Shown: positions 44,237 to 53,356, numbered from the stretch's first letter. The stretch: DNA of 64,000 nt from Mucilaginibacter sp. SMC90 (GCF_022811725.1 NZ_CP094527.1:3844001-3908000), one strand, 5' to 3'. Numbers and translations: made by a program. The notes: a model not told the origin generated them from the letters alone.

Positions 44237-44268
44237 TTGCAAACCATTCCCTATTTTTTATATTTTTG
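44237..44268 (+). promoter_or_regulatory. Candidate promoter of the glycosyltransferase operon
   Basis: TTG at 44237-44239 and TATTTTTG at 44261-44268, 21 bases apart, match the Bacteroidota consensus. The ATG at 44314 lies 45 bases on. Confidence 0.4.
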
Positions 44269-44313
44269 CGGATGATTTGCGGCATGTACAGCTGTTGATC
44301 GCATTCCCGATAA

Positions 44314-45264
44314 ATGGATATATCAGTTGTAGTACCTCTTTACGATGAAGTAGAATCGTTACCCGAATTAACCTCATGGATTAGCCGGGTGATGGACGAA
44401 AACCGTTTTACATACGAAATAATTTTGGTTGACGATGGCAGCAAGGACGGATCGTGGGAAATGATCAGGAAGCTGCAAACTGGAAATCCTTTTATTAAAG
44501 GCATTAAGTTCAGGCGTAATTACGGTAAATCTGCAGCCTTAAACACAGGCTTTATTGCGGCTAAAGGTAACGTGGTGATCACCATGGATGCAGATTTGCA
44601 AGATAGCCCTGATGAGATCCCTGAACTTTATCGCCGGATAACCGAAGAAAAATATGACCTTGTATCTGGCTGGAAAGCCAAAAGGCATGATCCGCTGAGT
44701 AAAACTATCCCGACCAAGCTATTCAACGCAGCCACCCGTAAAATGAGTGGAATAAATAATCTGCATGATTTTAATTGCGGTTTAAAAGCCTACCGTGGCG
44801 AGGTGGTTAAAAACATTGAAATTTATGGCGAAATGCACCGTTATATCCCGGTGCTGGCCAAATGGGCAGGTTTCACCAAAATTGGCGAACAGGTTGTTGA
44901 ACACCGTCCCCGTAAATATGGCAAAACCAAGTTTGGTTTAAGCAGGTTCATCAATGGCTTCCTCGATCTGCTTTCGATATTTTTTGTGGGTAAATTTGGA
45001 AAGCGCCCTATGCACTTTTTTGGCTTGCTGGGCACATTGAGCTTTTTTACAGGTTTTTTTATAACAATTTGGATCATCGGCGAAAAACTATATAACCTGG
45101 CTCACGGAATAACTGTACGGCAACCAACCGATAACCCGCTGTTTTATATAGCATTGGTGGCAATCATATTAGGTTCTCAGTTATTTTTAACCGGCTTTGT
45201 TGCCGAATTGGTATCGCGCAGCGCAAGCGAACGCAACCATTACCAAATTGAGGAAACAATTTAA
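44314..45264 (+). CDS. Polyprenyl-phosphate glycosyltransferase family 2 (DPM1/GtrB-like)
   Basis: A 316-residue membrane-attached enzyme. The GT-A domain shows ISVVVPLYDEVESLPEL, ILVDDGSKDGSWEMI and MDADLQDSPDEIPELY (metal-binding DAD), then EHRPRKYGKTKFG, and two hydrophobic segments at about residues 232-255 and 275-300. It is of the kind that transfers a sugar to polyprenyl phosphate at the inner face of the membrane. It starts a run of six plus-strand genes ending with rseP; a 20-bp inverted repeat separates it from the next glycosyltransferase. Confidence 0.9.
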   Translation: MDISVVVPLYDEVESLPELTSWISRVMDENRFTYEIILVDDGSKDGSWEMIRKLQTGNPFIKGIKFRRNYGKSAALNTGFIAAKGNVVITMDADLQDSPDEIPELYRRITEEKYDLVSGWKAKRHDPLSKTIPTKLFNAATRKMSGINNLHDFNCGLKAYRGEVVKNIEIYGEMHRYIPVLAKWAGFTKIGEQVVEHRPRKYGKTKFGLSRFINGFLDLLSIFFVGKFGKRPMHFFGLLGTLSFFTGFFITIWIIGEKLYNLAHGITVRQPTDNPLFYIALVAIILGSQLFLTGFVAELVSRSASERNHYQIEETI

Positions 45265-45266
45265 TT

Positions 45267-45350
45267 AGATTTGAGATGTTAGATATGGGATTTGAGACTT
45301 TTTGAAAACTCAACAAAAGCACGAAGTCTCATATCTAACATCTCAAATCT
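45267..45350. repeat. Long inverted repeat between two glycosyltransferase genes
   Basis: AGATTTGAGATGTTAGATAT (45267-45286) and its exact reverse complement at 45331-45350 give a 20-bp stem, with extra pairing of GAGACT/AGTCTC inside. It begins 3 bases after one stop and ends 19 bases before the next start. Related TTAGAGATTAG words occur in other gaps (51171, 60646). It may be a terminator or an mRNA-stabilising stem. Confidence 0.7.
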
Positions 45351-45368
45351 CACATCTATCTACAAAAC

Positions 45369-46337
45369 ATGTTTTTTTCCATCATTATCCCTTTATATAA
45401 CCGCCCGCAGGAGATCAAAGAACTGCTGGAAACCTTGACCCTGCAAACGTACAGGGATTTTGAGGTGCTGGTTATTGAGGATGGTTCTGTAAATGATGCT
45501 GAAGCCATAGTAAATACCTTTACTGATAAGCTTAACCTGCGCTATTTTAAAAAGCAGAACGAAGGCCAGGGCTTTACCCGTAATTTTGGTTTTGAGCGTG
45601 CCAAAGGCGACTATTTTGTAATTTTTGATTCGGACTGTCTGATCCCTCCTACTTACCTTGAGATTGTAAATAACTCGCTGGCTGCAAATTATCTTGATGC
45701 CTATGGCGGGCCCGATGGTGCACACGACTCTTTTACGCCTACGCAAAAAGCAATCAGTTATTCCATGACCTCTCCCTTTACTACGGGCGGCATCCGCGGT
45801 AATAAAAAAGGCATAGGTCAGTTTCATCCGCGCAGCTTTAATATGGGCGTATCAAGGCAGGCCTGGGAAAAAGCAGGTGGTTTTATCATTACCCGCCTGG
45901 GTGAGGATATTGAATACAGCATCCGCATTCACTCGCTGGGCTTTAAAATTGGGCTCATCCCCGATGCAGTTGTTTTCCATAAGCGGCGCACCAGTTTTTA
46001 CCAGTTTTACAAACAGCTGCACTTTTTTGGCAGGGCACGTATCAACATATCAAAGTTTTTTCCGCAGGAGTTAAAGCTGGTTCATTTTTTTCCGGCTGCC
46101 TTTACAGTGGGCGTTATCCTTACTATTATTCTAAACCTGTTTGGTTCTGTATTAGCGCCTGTAGGTAATTTTATACTATTGATTTTCACATTGTTAATAT
46201 TTTTCCATGCCTGGTGGAAAAATAAATCGTTAAAAATCGCATTTTTGAGCATTGTAGCTGCCTTCACTCAACTCATTGCCTACGGGTTAGGATTTATACA
46301 GGATTTTTGGAAGCGGAAAGTTTTAAGTAGATCATAA
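45369..46337 (+). CDS. Glycosyltransferase family 2 with C-terminal membrane segments
   Basis: A 322-residue enzyme. FFSIIIPLYNRPQEIKELLETLTLQTYRDFEVLVIEDGSVNDAE is the GT2 start; IFDSDCLIPPTYLEIV has the metal-binding Asp pair, GGPDGAHDSFTPTQKAISYSMTSPFTTGG and RRQ-like GEDIEYSIRIHSLGFKIGLIPDAVVFHKRR follow. Three hydrophobic segments (about 235-310) anchor it. The acceptor may be a lipid or surface glycan; details unknown. It precedes a membrane protein gene by 5 bases. Confidence 0.88.
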   Translation: MFFSIIIPLYNRPQEIKELLETLTLQTYRDFEVLVIEDGSVNDAEAIVNTFTDKLNLRYFKKQNEGQGFTRNFGFERAKGDYFVIFDSDCLIPPTYLEIVNNSLAANYLDAYGGPDGAHDSFTPTQKAISYSMTSPFTTGGIRGNKKGIGQFHPRSFNMGVSRQAWEKAGGFIITRLGEDIEYSIRIHSLGFKIGLIPDAVVFHKRRTSFYQFYKQLHFFGRARINISKFFPQELKLVHFFPAAFTVGVILTIILNLFGSVLAPVGNFILLIFTLLIFFHAWWKNKSLKIAFLSIVAAFTQLIAYGLGFIQDFWKRKVLSRS

Positions 46338-46342
46338 GCAAT

Positions 46343-47119
46343 ATGTACCACCCTTTTTCTGTAGCGGAGACCATTAAAACCGCATGGAATATTTTAAAGA
46401 AGAATTTTGTGCCGTTGGTGGTTTATTCAGCTATATCACTATTCGTAAATGAGTTTCTTGAGTTTTTAAAAACGTTCATCTTCTTCTCAGATGATATGCT
46501 CACTCAATTCGTTTTTTTGGTATTGCAGATGATCGTACAGTGTTTTATAGGACTAAGTTTTTATAAACTGATCCTAACGTTAATGGACAGGGAGTATTAC
46601 GAATTTGAATTTAAGGATATCCTGCCATCTTTTAAGATGACCTTAAACTTTGTGATCATAGGCTTTTTAACAGGGATTTTGGTAGCTGTGTTGGTTTTCT
46701 TTTATGTTTTGGGTAAACGGACTATTGGTTTCGATAGCCTTATTGAGGCAATAGAACTGCTCCTTGTGCTCTACATTAGCTTACGCAGTATTTTTTGTAT
46801 CTGTTTTATTGTGGATGACGATTCCTCACCCCTCGAATCGCTGCGTCAAAGCTTTGAGATCACTAAAGATAATTTCTTTAAAACCCTGGGGATATTTGCC
46901 TTTATTATATTCATAATGGCCATTGTGCTTATTCCTGTAATAGCCTTTATAAGCTTGCTTGGGTTTGATGAAAATAAAGAAGGACTGGTTTTCAGGCTTG
47001 CATTTTATTTTTGGTTTGTAATTGTATTTCCTTTTACACAAGTGATAATTATGGTTACCTATCGTAAACTGGTTTACAGTCACCGGGATATAGACGATGA
47101 TCTTTCTGAAACCAATTAA
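46343..47119 (+). CDS. Polytopic membrane protein of unknown function
   Basis: A 258-residue protein with about six hydrophobic segments (near 15-35, 55-75, 105-130, 135-160, 185-215 and 225-245). It opens FSVAETIKTAWNILKKNFVPLVVYSAI, and has SIFCICFIVDDDSSPLESLRQSFEITKDNFFKTLGIFAFIIFIMAIV, a pattern like the membrane domain seen in glycerophosphodiester-phosphodiesterase-associated or DUF975-type proteins. No function assigned. It lies between a glycosyltransferase and the GH3-type gene at gaps of 5 and 2 bases. Confidence 0.75.
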   Translation: MYHPFSVAETIKTAWNILKKNFVPLVVYSAISLFVNEFLEFLKTFIFFSDDMLTQFVFLVLQMIVQCFIGLSFYKLILTLMDREYYEFEFKDILPSFKMTLNFVIIGFLTGILVAVLVFFYVLGKRTIGFDSLIEAIELLLVLYISLRSIFCICFIVDDDSSPLESLRQSFEITKDNFFKTLGIFAFIIFIMAIVLIPVIAFISLLGFDENKEGLVFRLAFYFWFVIVFPFTQVIIMVTYRKLVYSHRDIDDDLSETN

Positions 47120-47121
47120 AA

Positions 47122-48621
47122 ATGGGACTTAAATCTGCATTAAGTAAGGTATTCGCCGCTTTCGTTAACCGTGAGCTAAACAAAGTCCGTAAAAACGCTG
47201 TCTCGTTACAGCAAAAAGTTTTTACTGACTTGGTTCACGCAGCAAAAAACACCAGTTTCGGTAAAGATCACCAGTTTGAACAGATCAACAATTACGAAGA
47301 TTTTAAACGCCTGGTACCTGTATATGATTACGAAGACCTTCGCGCCTATATCGACCGCGTAGTTAACGGTGAGGAAAACGTATTGTGGCCAGGCAAGCCC
47401 GCTTACCTGGCTAAAACTTCGGGTACAACATCGGGGGTAAAATATATCCCTATCTCTAAAGAAAGTATGCCTGAGCATATCAAAGCAGCACGTAACGCGT
47501 TGCTTAGCTATATCCACGAAACGGGCAAGGCCGATTTTGTAGATGGCAAGATGATATTTTTACAAGGCAGCCCTATTTTAGCCGAGAAACATGGCATCTC
47601 AACAGGCAGGCTTTCAGGTATAGTTGCCCATCATGTTCCTGCTTACCTTCAAAAAAACAGGTTGCCAAGCTATGAAACCAATTGTGTTGAAGATTGGGAA
47701 CAAAAGGTTGATGCCATTGTAGAAGAAACTTTTAATGAAGATATGCGCCTTATCAGCGGTATCCCGCCATGGTGCCAGATGTATTTTGACAGGCTTTCGG
47801 TAAAAGCAGGCGGCAAAAAAGTGCAGGACATTTTCCCGAACTTTAAACTTTACGTTTATGGTGGGGTCAATTACGAGCCTTACCGCGGTCGCATTGAAGA
47901 AAGCATCGGTTTCAAAATCGACTCGATAGAAACCTATCCGGCATCCGAAGGTTTTATTGCTTTCCAGGATTCGCAGAAAGAGAAAGGGCTGCTTCTCTTG
48001 GTTGATTCAGGGATTTTTTACGAGTTTATTCCTTCCGAAGAATACTTTAACGAAAACCCAACCCGTATCAATATCAAAGATGTAGAGCTTGATAAAAACT
48101 ATGCCCTCATCATGAACACAAGTGCCGGTTTATGGGGATATAGTATAGGTGATACTATTAAATTTGTTTCTAAGAATCCATATCGCATCGTTGTAACCGG
48201 GCGAATCAAGCATTATATCTCTGCCTTTGGCGAACATGTAATAGGTGAAGAGGTAGAGCATGCATTAATGAGTGTGGCCAAAGAAGAAGGTGTTGATGTG
48301 GTTGAGTTTACAGTTGCCCCGCAAGTTAACCCACCGGCAGGCCAACTTCCTTACCACGAATGGTTTGTTGAGTTTGGGACGCCTCCTTCCGATCTTCAGG
48401 CTTTCGCCATAAAAGTGGATAAGGCCCTTCAGAATAAAAATATTTACTATTTTGACCTGATTGAAGGTAACATTTTACAACCTTTGGTAATCCAAAGCCT
48501 GCAAAAAGACGCCTTTATCAATTACATGAGGGCCGAAGGCAAGCTTGGAGGACAAAACAAAGTACCGAGGCTTTCAAACGACAGGAAGATAGCTGAAGGA
48601 TTAAAGAGTTTTATAAAATAA
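47122..48621 (+). CDS. GH3-type ANL-superfamily enzyme
   Basis: A 499-residue acyl-adenylate-forming protein. Signature segments are TSGTTSGVKYIPISKESM (the ATP-phosphate loop, about residue 98), YPASEGFIAFQ (about 275) and YRIVVTGRIKHYISAFGEHVIGEEVE (about 355-380). Plant GH3 proteins conjugate jasmonate or auxin to amino acids; bacterial members in Bacteroidota are uncharacterised. It probably activates a carboxylic acid and joins it to an amine. It starts 2 bases after a membrane protein gene and ends 6 bases before dxr. Confidence 0.88.
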   Translation: MGLKSALSKVFAAFVNRELNKVRKNAVSLQQKVFTDLVHAAKNTSFGKDHQFEQINNYEDFKRLVPVYDYEDLRAYIDRVVNGEENVLWPGKPAYLAKTSGTTSGVKYIPISKESMPEHIKAARNALLSYIHETGKADFVDGKMIFLQGSPILAEKHGISTGRLSGIVAHHVPAYLQKNRLPSYETNCVEDWEQKVDAIVEETFNEDMRLISGIPPWCQMYFDRLSVKAGGKKVQDIFPNFKLYVYGGVNYEPYRGRIEESIGFKIDSIETYPASEGFIAFQDSQKEKGLLLLVDSGIFYEFIPSEEYFNENPTRINIKDVELDKNYALIMNTSAGLWGYSIGDTIKFVSKNPYRIVVTGRIKHYISAFGEHVIGEEVEHALMSVAKEEGVDVVEFTVAPQVNPPAGQLPYHEWFVEFGTPPSDLQAFAIKVDKALQNKNIYYFDLIEGNILQPLVIQSLQKDAFINYMRAEGKLGGQNKVPRLSNDRKIAEGLKSFIK

Positions 48622-48627
48622 AGATAA

Positions 48628-49815
48628 TTGAGTAATCAGGTAAAAAACATTGCCATTCTTGGCTCAACAGGCAGCATCGGTACACAAACACTTGATGTAA
48701 TAAGGTGGAACAGTAATTTATTCAGAGCATTTTTGCTCACAGCACATTCTAATGCCGATTTGCTCATTAGCCAGGCTATCGAGTTTGTGCCGGAATATGT
48801 AATTATTTGCGACCAAAGCAAATACCAGGAAGTTAAGCAAGCTTTAGCGTACTTACCGATACAGGTACTTGCCGGGCATCAAGCTATAATTGATACCATA
48901 ACCCATCCCGAAATTGAAGTTGTGCTGACTGCCATGGTTGGCTTTGCCGGTTTGGAGCCGACTATAGCCGCCATTAAAGCAGGAAAAGATATTGCCCTGG
49001 CCAATAAAGAAACACTGGTTGTAGCCGGGGATATCATAACGACTTTGGCAAAACAACATGAAGTTAACATTTCGCCAGTTGATTCAGAGCATTCAGCCAT
49101 ATTCCAAAGTCTTGTTGGTGAAGATTATAGCTCGATAGAAAAACTGATCATCACTGCTTCCGGCGGACCGTTCCGTGGGCGTGGCCTCGACTTTTTAGCC
49201 AACGTTACCCGCGAAGATGCCCTAAAACACCCTAATTGGGTAATGGGGGCCAAAATTACTATTGATTCGGCTTCGTTAATGAATAAGGGCCTTGAGGTTA
49301 TTGAAGCCAAATGGTTATTTGGTGTTGAGGCCGATCAAATTGAGGTGATAGTTCATCCGCAATCTATCATTCACTCGCTGGTACAGTTCAGAGATGGATC
49401 TATCAAAGCGCAATTAGGCGTGCCGGATATGAAGCTGCCTATACAGTACGCCCTAACCTATCCTGAACGGATACAAACTAATTTCAAACGTTTCAGCTTT
49501 ACCGACTACCCTAATCTCACTTTTGAAAAACCGGACATGGAAACTTTCCGTAATCTAAGCTTAGCATATGCTGCTTTAAGACAGGGAGGTAATATGCCTT
49601 GTATTATCAATGCGGCAAATGAAATAGCAGTTGCAGGGTTTCTTGATCGTAAAATTGGATTTTTGACCATGAGCAACATCATTGAGGAGTGTATGCAGAA
49701 AATAAATTTTATAGCTAACCCTACCTTAATTGATTATTTGAATACTGATAAAGAAACACGCATCTTTGCGCAAAATTATATACAGCAAAGCCCATCAAAG
49801 GCATTACAATTTTAA
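48628..49815 (+). CDS. dxr: 1-deoxy-D-xylulose 5-phosphate reductoisomerase, TTG start
   Basis: A 395-residue NADPH-dependent enzyme that converts DXP to MEP, the committed step of non-mevalonate isoprenoid synthesis. IAILGSTGSIGTQTLDVI near the start is the NADPH loop, LANKETLVVAG and VDSEHSAIFQ (metal Asp-x-Glu) form the active site, and GGPFRGR with KGLEVIEAKWLFG complete it. No ATG exists upstream of the NADPH loop in frame, so TTG at 48628 is the start. It is 6 bases after the GH3-type stop and 19 bases before rseP; isoprenoid and membrane-stress genes share one transcript. Confidence 0.96.
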   Translation: MSNQVKNIAILGSTGSIGTQTLDVIRWNSNLFRAFLLTAHSNADLLISQAIEFVPEYVIICDQSKYQEVKQALAYLPIQVLAGHQAIIDTITHPEIEVVLTAMVGFAGLEPTIAAIKAGKDIALANKETLVVAGDIITTLAKQHEVNISPVDSEHSAIFQSLVGEDYSSIEKLIITASGGPFRGRGLDFLANVTREDALKHPNWVMGAKITIDSASLMNKGLEVIEAKWLFGVEADQIEVIVHPQSIIHSLVQFRDGSIKAQLGVPDMKLPIQYALTYPERIQTNFKRFSFTDYPNLTFEKPDMETFRNLSLAYAALRQGGNMPCIINAANEIAVAGFLDRKIGFLTMSNIIEECMQKINFIANPTLIDYLNTDKETRIFAQNYIQQSPSKALQF

Positions 49816-49834
49816 TATTACACAGATATAAATA

Positions 49835-51169
49835 ATGAGTATAGTGATCATGGTAGGCCAGCTTATACTGGGCCTTTCAATTTTAATTATCCTGCACGAA
49901 CTTGGACATTTCCTGGCGGCACGAGCGTTTGGCATTAAGGTAGAAAAATTCTACCTGTTTTTTGACGCGTGGAATGTGAGCCTGTTTAAATTTACATATA
50001 AAGGTGTTGAGTATGGCATTGGCTGGTTGCCATTAGGTGGCTACGTTAAAATAGCCGGTATGATTGATGAGTCGATGGATACCGAGCAAATGGCCGGCCC
50101 GCCGCAACCATGGGAGTTTCGCTCAAAACCGGCCTGGCAACGCCTTATTGTGATGCTCGGCGGTGTTACCGTAAACATTATATTAGGTATATTAATATTT
50201 TGGGTATTAACTATGCGCTTTGGGGATAGCTACATCCCTAATTCGGCTGCAAAATATGGTATTGTACCGGGCGAAGTTGGTAAAAAGATAGGCCTTCAAA
50301 TTGGCGATAAGGTTATCGCTATAAACGGGAAACCATTTGAGCGCTTTGACGATCTGACAAGTCCGCAAGTGTTACTGGATAATACCGTGTTTACTATACT
50401 GCGAGGTACCCAAACTTTGCAGATCAGCATTCCGCGTACTATTTTAAACGATTTGAACGATCACGATATAGAAGGCTTTATCAGCCGCCTGCCCCGCGCC
50501 AAATTTATTGTCGATTCGTTAGAACCAGGCAGTAATGCCGTAAAAGCCGGTTTAAAAAAGGGCGATAGCATTGTAATGGCCAACAACCATCCAATTATAT
50601 TTTATGACGAATTACAAGCTCAACTTGTTGCGAATAAGGGCAAACAGGTTGAATTGGGCATAAAACGTAATCATGAATTGGTTACCCTTAAAGCACAGGT
50701 TACTCCCGAAGGTAAATTAGGATTTTATCGTGCAAAAACTGATTTTCCTGATATTAAAACGGTTAAATATGGTTTCTTTGAAGCTTTCCCTAAAGGAGCT
50801 GAGAGAGCCTGGGAAACTTTCAGGGATAATGCCAAAGGCATAGGCAAAATTTTCAAAGGTGATGTTAATCCTGGCAAAGCAGTAAGTGGCCCGGTAGCGA
50901 TAGCCAACCTGTTTGGCGGCACTGTTGACTGGGTTCATTTCTGGACGCTGGTAGGCTTCCTTTCAATGGTATTAGCACTGATGAACCTGTTACCTATTCC
51001 GGCACTTGACGGTGGCCACGCAGTGTTCCTGATCATCGAAATGATCAAAGGTAAACCATTGAGCGATAAATTTCTTGAGCGTGCACAAATTGTAGGCTTT
51101 GTAATATTAGTTACCCTAATGGTATTTGTTTTTGGTAACGATATCGTGAAGCTGGTGATGAAGAAATAG
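49835..51169 (+). CDS. rseP: RIP metalloprotease RseP
   Basis: A 444-residue intramembrane site-2 protease. HExxH is HELGHFLAA at about residues 20-28 in the first segment; two PDZ domains lie between (EVGKKIGLQIGDKVIAINGKPF at about 150 and GSNAVKAGLKKGDSIVMANNHPI at about 230), and the third metal ligand is in LLPIPALDGGHAVF near residue 390, followed by the last two membrane segments. In other bacteria it cuts membrane anti-sigma factors to start envelope-stress response. It follows dxr by 19 bases; a terminator follows. Confidence 0.96.
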   Translation: MSIVIMVGQLILGLSILIILHELGHFLAARAFGIKVEKFYLFFDAWNVSLFKFTYKGVEYGIGWLPLGGYVKIAGMIDESMDTEQMAGPPQPWEFRSKPAWQRLIVMLGGVTVNIILGILIFWVLTMRFGDSYIPNSAAKYGIVPGEVGKKIGLQIGDKVIAINGKPFERFDDLTSPQVLLDNTVFTILRGTQTLQISIPRTILNDLNDHDIEGFISRLPRAKFIVDSLEPGSNAVKAGLKKGDSIVMANNHPIIFYDELQAQLVANKGKQVELGIKRNHELVTLKAQVTPEGKLGFYRAKTDFPDIKTVKYGFFEAFPKGAERAWETFRDNAKGIGKIFKGDVNPGKAVSGPVAIANLFGGTVDWVHFWTLVGFLSMVLALMNLLPIPALDGGHAVFLIIEMIKGKPLSDKFLERAQIVGFVILVTLMVFVFGNDIVKLVMKK

Positions 51170-51170
51170 C

Positions 51171-51350
51171 GGTTAGAGATTAGTTAGCCTTCTGAAGCAC
51201 ATCATATAAAAAACAAAACAGGCCTTTCTATACTTGAAAGGCCTGTTTTGTTTTATTTAGAATTCATCAACTAATTTCGCATAAATCAATTGAATGCTGT
51301 AGCAGTCAGAAGGTATTAGCTTTTAGCCTTGTGCATTCTGCTTTCAGCCT
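51171..51350. repeat. Repeat words in the rseP-DUF4199 gap
   Basis: GGTTAGAGATTAGTTAGCC at 51171-51189 resembles the TTAGAGATTAG family at 60646-60677, and AGCTTTTAGCCTTGTGCATT onward at 51318-51350 resembles the AGCTTT-rich repeat after hemF. Together with the terminator they fill the gap; I see no gene in it. Confidence 0.5.
51211..51255. terminator. Rho-independent terminator after rseP
   Basis: AAAACAGGCCTTTC (51215-51228) and GAAAGGCCTGTTTT (51236-51249) are exact complements, with T-rich continuation to 51255 on the plus strand and AT-rich sequence on the other side. Confidence 0.85.
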
Positions 51351-51355
51351 CTTTT

Positions 51356-51919
51356 TTATACCGCCGGATCAGTCGGTTTAGGAGCTTCATAATTATCAGG
51401 AGTATCAAACGGCGAACGCTCGTTTTTAAACACAGCAGCCGAAATCAGGCTTACAATTGTGCCGAAGATAGCGTACATAAAAACAACCCCAACAACCGCA
51501 AACGCTGCAAAATATTTACGGGTCATATTTAACGCTGCGTCAATTTGATCCTGGCTTAATTTACCATCTTCAGTCATTTTCTTTTGCGATGCATCGATGA
51601 TCTTATCAACCATTTCCGGACTTAATATGGCATAGTATACATACGTAAATATGGCTATGAATACTCCTGTGAAAATTGCATATAAAAAGCCGGATAGGAA
51701 GCCCTCGCCATAAGTGACATACCCCCCAAGCTGATCTTTATATTCTTTTTGAGCAAGAAACATAAACGCAAGAAAAGGCAAAAAGCTCAAATATTTAAGG
51801 GATGAATTTGGATCGATATCCAGGAATTGAAATGCGTAGGTTATAACTATTGAAGTTATGAGGTTAATTAACGCCCACTTTAGGGCTGGCTGCGACGGAC
51901 TCGCTTTTTTTATTTCCAT
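51356..51919 (-). CDS. DUF4199 membrane protein
   Basis: A 187-residue protein with four hydrophobic segments near residues 15-35, 40-55, 75-95 and 130-160. YVTYGEGFLSGFLYAIFTGVFIAIFTYVYYAILSPEMVDKII in the middle is typical of DUF4199, a Bacteroidota family of unknown role. The C-terminus NERSPFDTPDNYEAPKPTDPAV is polar and probably cytosolic. A second DUF4199 gene lies 145 bases upstream on the same strand. Confidence 0.8.
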   Translation of the reverse strand: MEIKKASPSQPALKWALINLITSIVITYAFQFLDIDPNSSLKYLSFLPFLAFMFLAQKEYKDQLGGYVTYGEGFLSGFLYAIFTGVFIAIFTYVYYAILSPEMVDKIIDASQKKMTEDGKLSQDQIDAALNMTRKYFAAFAVVGVVFMYAIFGTIVSLISAAVFKNERSPFDTPDNYEAPKPTDPAV

Positions 51920-52006
51920 GATATAGGTTATTTAGTGTTTGGTTAAAATTAACCAATAATATTATATCATGCATATCTTTATTTTAAACGCAAATAGTTT
52001 ATATAA

Positions 52007-52043
52007 TAACACAGGCCTTTCAATGTTGAAAAGCCCGTGTTTA
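52007..52043 (-). terminator. Hairpin after the second DUF4199 gene
   Basis: TAACACAGGCCTTTCAATGTTG and AAAAGCCCGTGTTTA form an imperfect stem (about 12 pairs with mismatches) 20 bases past the stop at 52065. The core resembles the terminator near 51215. Confidence 0.55.
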
Positions 52044-52064
52044 TATAGTTTAACTACTTCGTTA

Positions 52065-52646
52065 TCAGGAAGCGGTGCCAACGGGCTCCTTTTTAAAAAA
52101 GGCCGCAAAAATTATTGATAAAACAAACAAAAATATAATGCTTATCCCTAACGACTGAATTTGTTGTCCTATGGTAACTGTTCTTTCGGCGTCAAATGCC
52201 TTTTTCATTTCCAGTATTTTAGCATCAGCTTCTTTCTTTTCCTCCGGTTTTGTGGTTTCGTCTTTCAGTTTATTAAGGGCGTTAACCATTGCCGTCTCCG
52301 TTTTTTGAACCATATTGGGCTCAATTACTTTTGCAAAAACCTGGTCTTTAATAATAAAGACCATCAGATACGAAACAAAAAACATAATAAAAATTCCGGT
52401 ACCAGCCTGCCGCATTGTCCATAAACCACCTATTTTGGCCCGCAGGTTTAATGAAAATAGAGCTGCAGCCGCTAAAGGCAGGAAGTATGAAAATACCACT
52501 GAACCAAAGGTGATGACCACGGCCGATTTGGCCAGTGTAACCATAAAATAAAAGTAAATAATACTTATGGCTGATATTACCAACCCTAAGAATACCCCTT
52601 TGATCAAGCCCTGTTTTTTTATCTTTTTATCTGTTTCTTCACTCAT
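52065..52646 (-). CDS. DUF4199 membrane protein, second copy
   Basis: A 193-residue paralogue of the neighbouring DUF4199 protein with a similar four-segment layout and KAFDAERTVTIGQQIQSLGISIIFLFVLSIIFAAFF near the end. It differs in a charged middle region (TKPEEKKEADAKILEMKKAF, about residues 127-150). No known function. The pair looks like an old tandem duplication. Confidence 0.78.
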   Translation of the reverse strand: MSEETDKKIKKQGLIKGVFLGLVISAISIIYFYFMVTLAKSAVVITFGSVVFSYFLPLAAAALFSLNLRAKIGGLWTMRQAGTGIFIMFFVSYLMVFIIKDQVFAKVIEPNMVQKTETAMVNALNKLKDETTKPEEKKEADAKILEMKKAFDAERTVTIGQQIQSLGISIIFLFVLSIIFAAFFKKEPVGTAS

Positions 52647-52680
52647 TTGGTGACTTCTATTTACTAAAACGCTCTATATA

Positions 52681-53349
52681 CTATTGAAAATTAACAAGGA
52701 TCTCTAATACCGCCATATCAAATTCTTTATTGATGGCATTATCGGCAATCTCTTTTTTCTCCTCATCAGATGGATCGATATTCTGGAAAAAGCAAATCAT
52801 TGGGTAAAACAGTTCCTTTAGTTCTGAATCTTCAGGAAGTGTTGCTGCTACTTTACTGATCTCAGATACAGGGCTTTCTATCAGGATCTGGTTTGCAATA
52901 ACGGGTTCATAAATTCGGTATTCATCCTGGAACTCGTCTTCATCAACTAATAAAAACTCCTTCAGGTAATCTTCCAGTTCAGGCTCAATATCTTCGTCTT
53001 CGCACTCGTTAAGGTATAATAACAGATTAAGGAGTTCGGTACCGCGGTCAAGGGTTTCTTCTTCAATGCTCTCCCATTCCGGGGTATCAAGATAATCTTC
53101 TTCCAGCTTTTTAACATCGGCACTAAAGAAATTGATCATGAGCAAATCGAAGAATATTTCGCGAAGCTCTTCTACTTCAGCGTTTTCATCAAAAACAGCA
53201 TCAAGCTCATCTACTTTTGATAAAAAATCTTCGTCGGATGCAAAAACGTCGGCAAACTCATCGGTTAGCTGCGTTGCATCAAAGCTGTTGTATTTTGAGA
53301 AAGCCTCAAGCGCTGCTATAAAGGCGGTTTCTATTTTTGGATCGATCAT
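52681..53349 (-). CDS. Acidic hypothetical protein
   Basis: A 222-residue protein with many Glu and Asp residues, for example NECEDEDIEPELEDYLKEFLLVDEDEFQDEYRIYEP in the middle. It is helical by pattern and has no signal peptide or membrane segment. I do not recognise the family. It lies 34 bases downstream of the dihydroorotase-like gene's strand run and ends 34 bases before the second DUF4199 start, probably one transcript with both. Confidence 0.65.
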   Translation of the reverse strand: MIDPKIETAFIAALEAFSKYNSFDATQLTDEFADVFASDEDFLSKVDELDAVFDENAEVEELREIFFDLLMINFFSADVKKLEEDYLDTPEWESIEEETLDRGTELLNLLLYLNECEDEDIEPELEDYLKEFLLVDEDEFQDEYRIYEPVIANQILIESPVSEISKVAATLPEDSELKELFYPMICFFQNIDPSDEEKKEIADNAINKEFDMAVLEILVNFQ

Positions 53350-53356
53350 AGGTATG

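Noticed and set aside
45393..45827. A 144-codon minus-strand open frame opposite a glycosyltransferase gene
   Set aside because: The plus-strand frame carries clear GT2 motifs; the antisense frame shows none.
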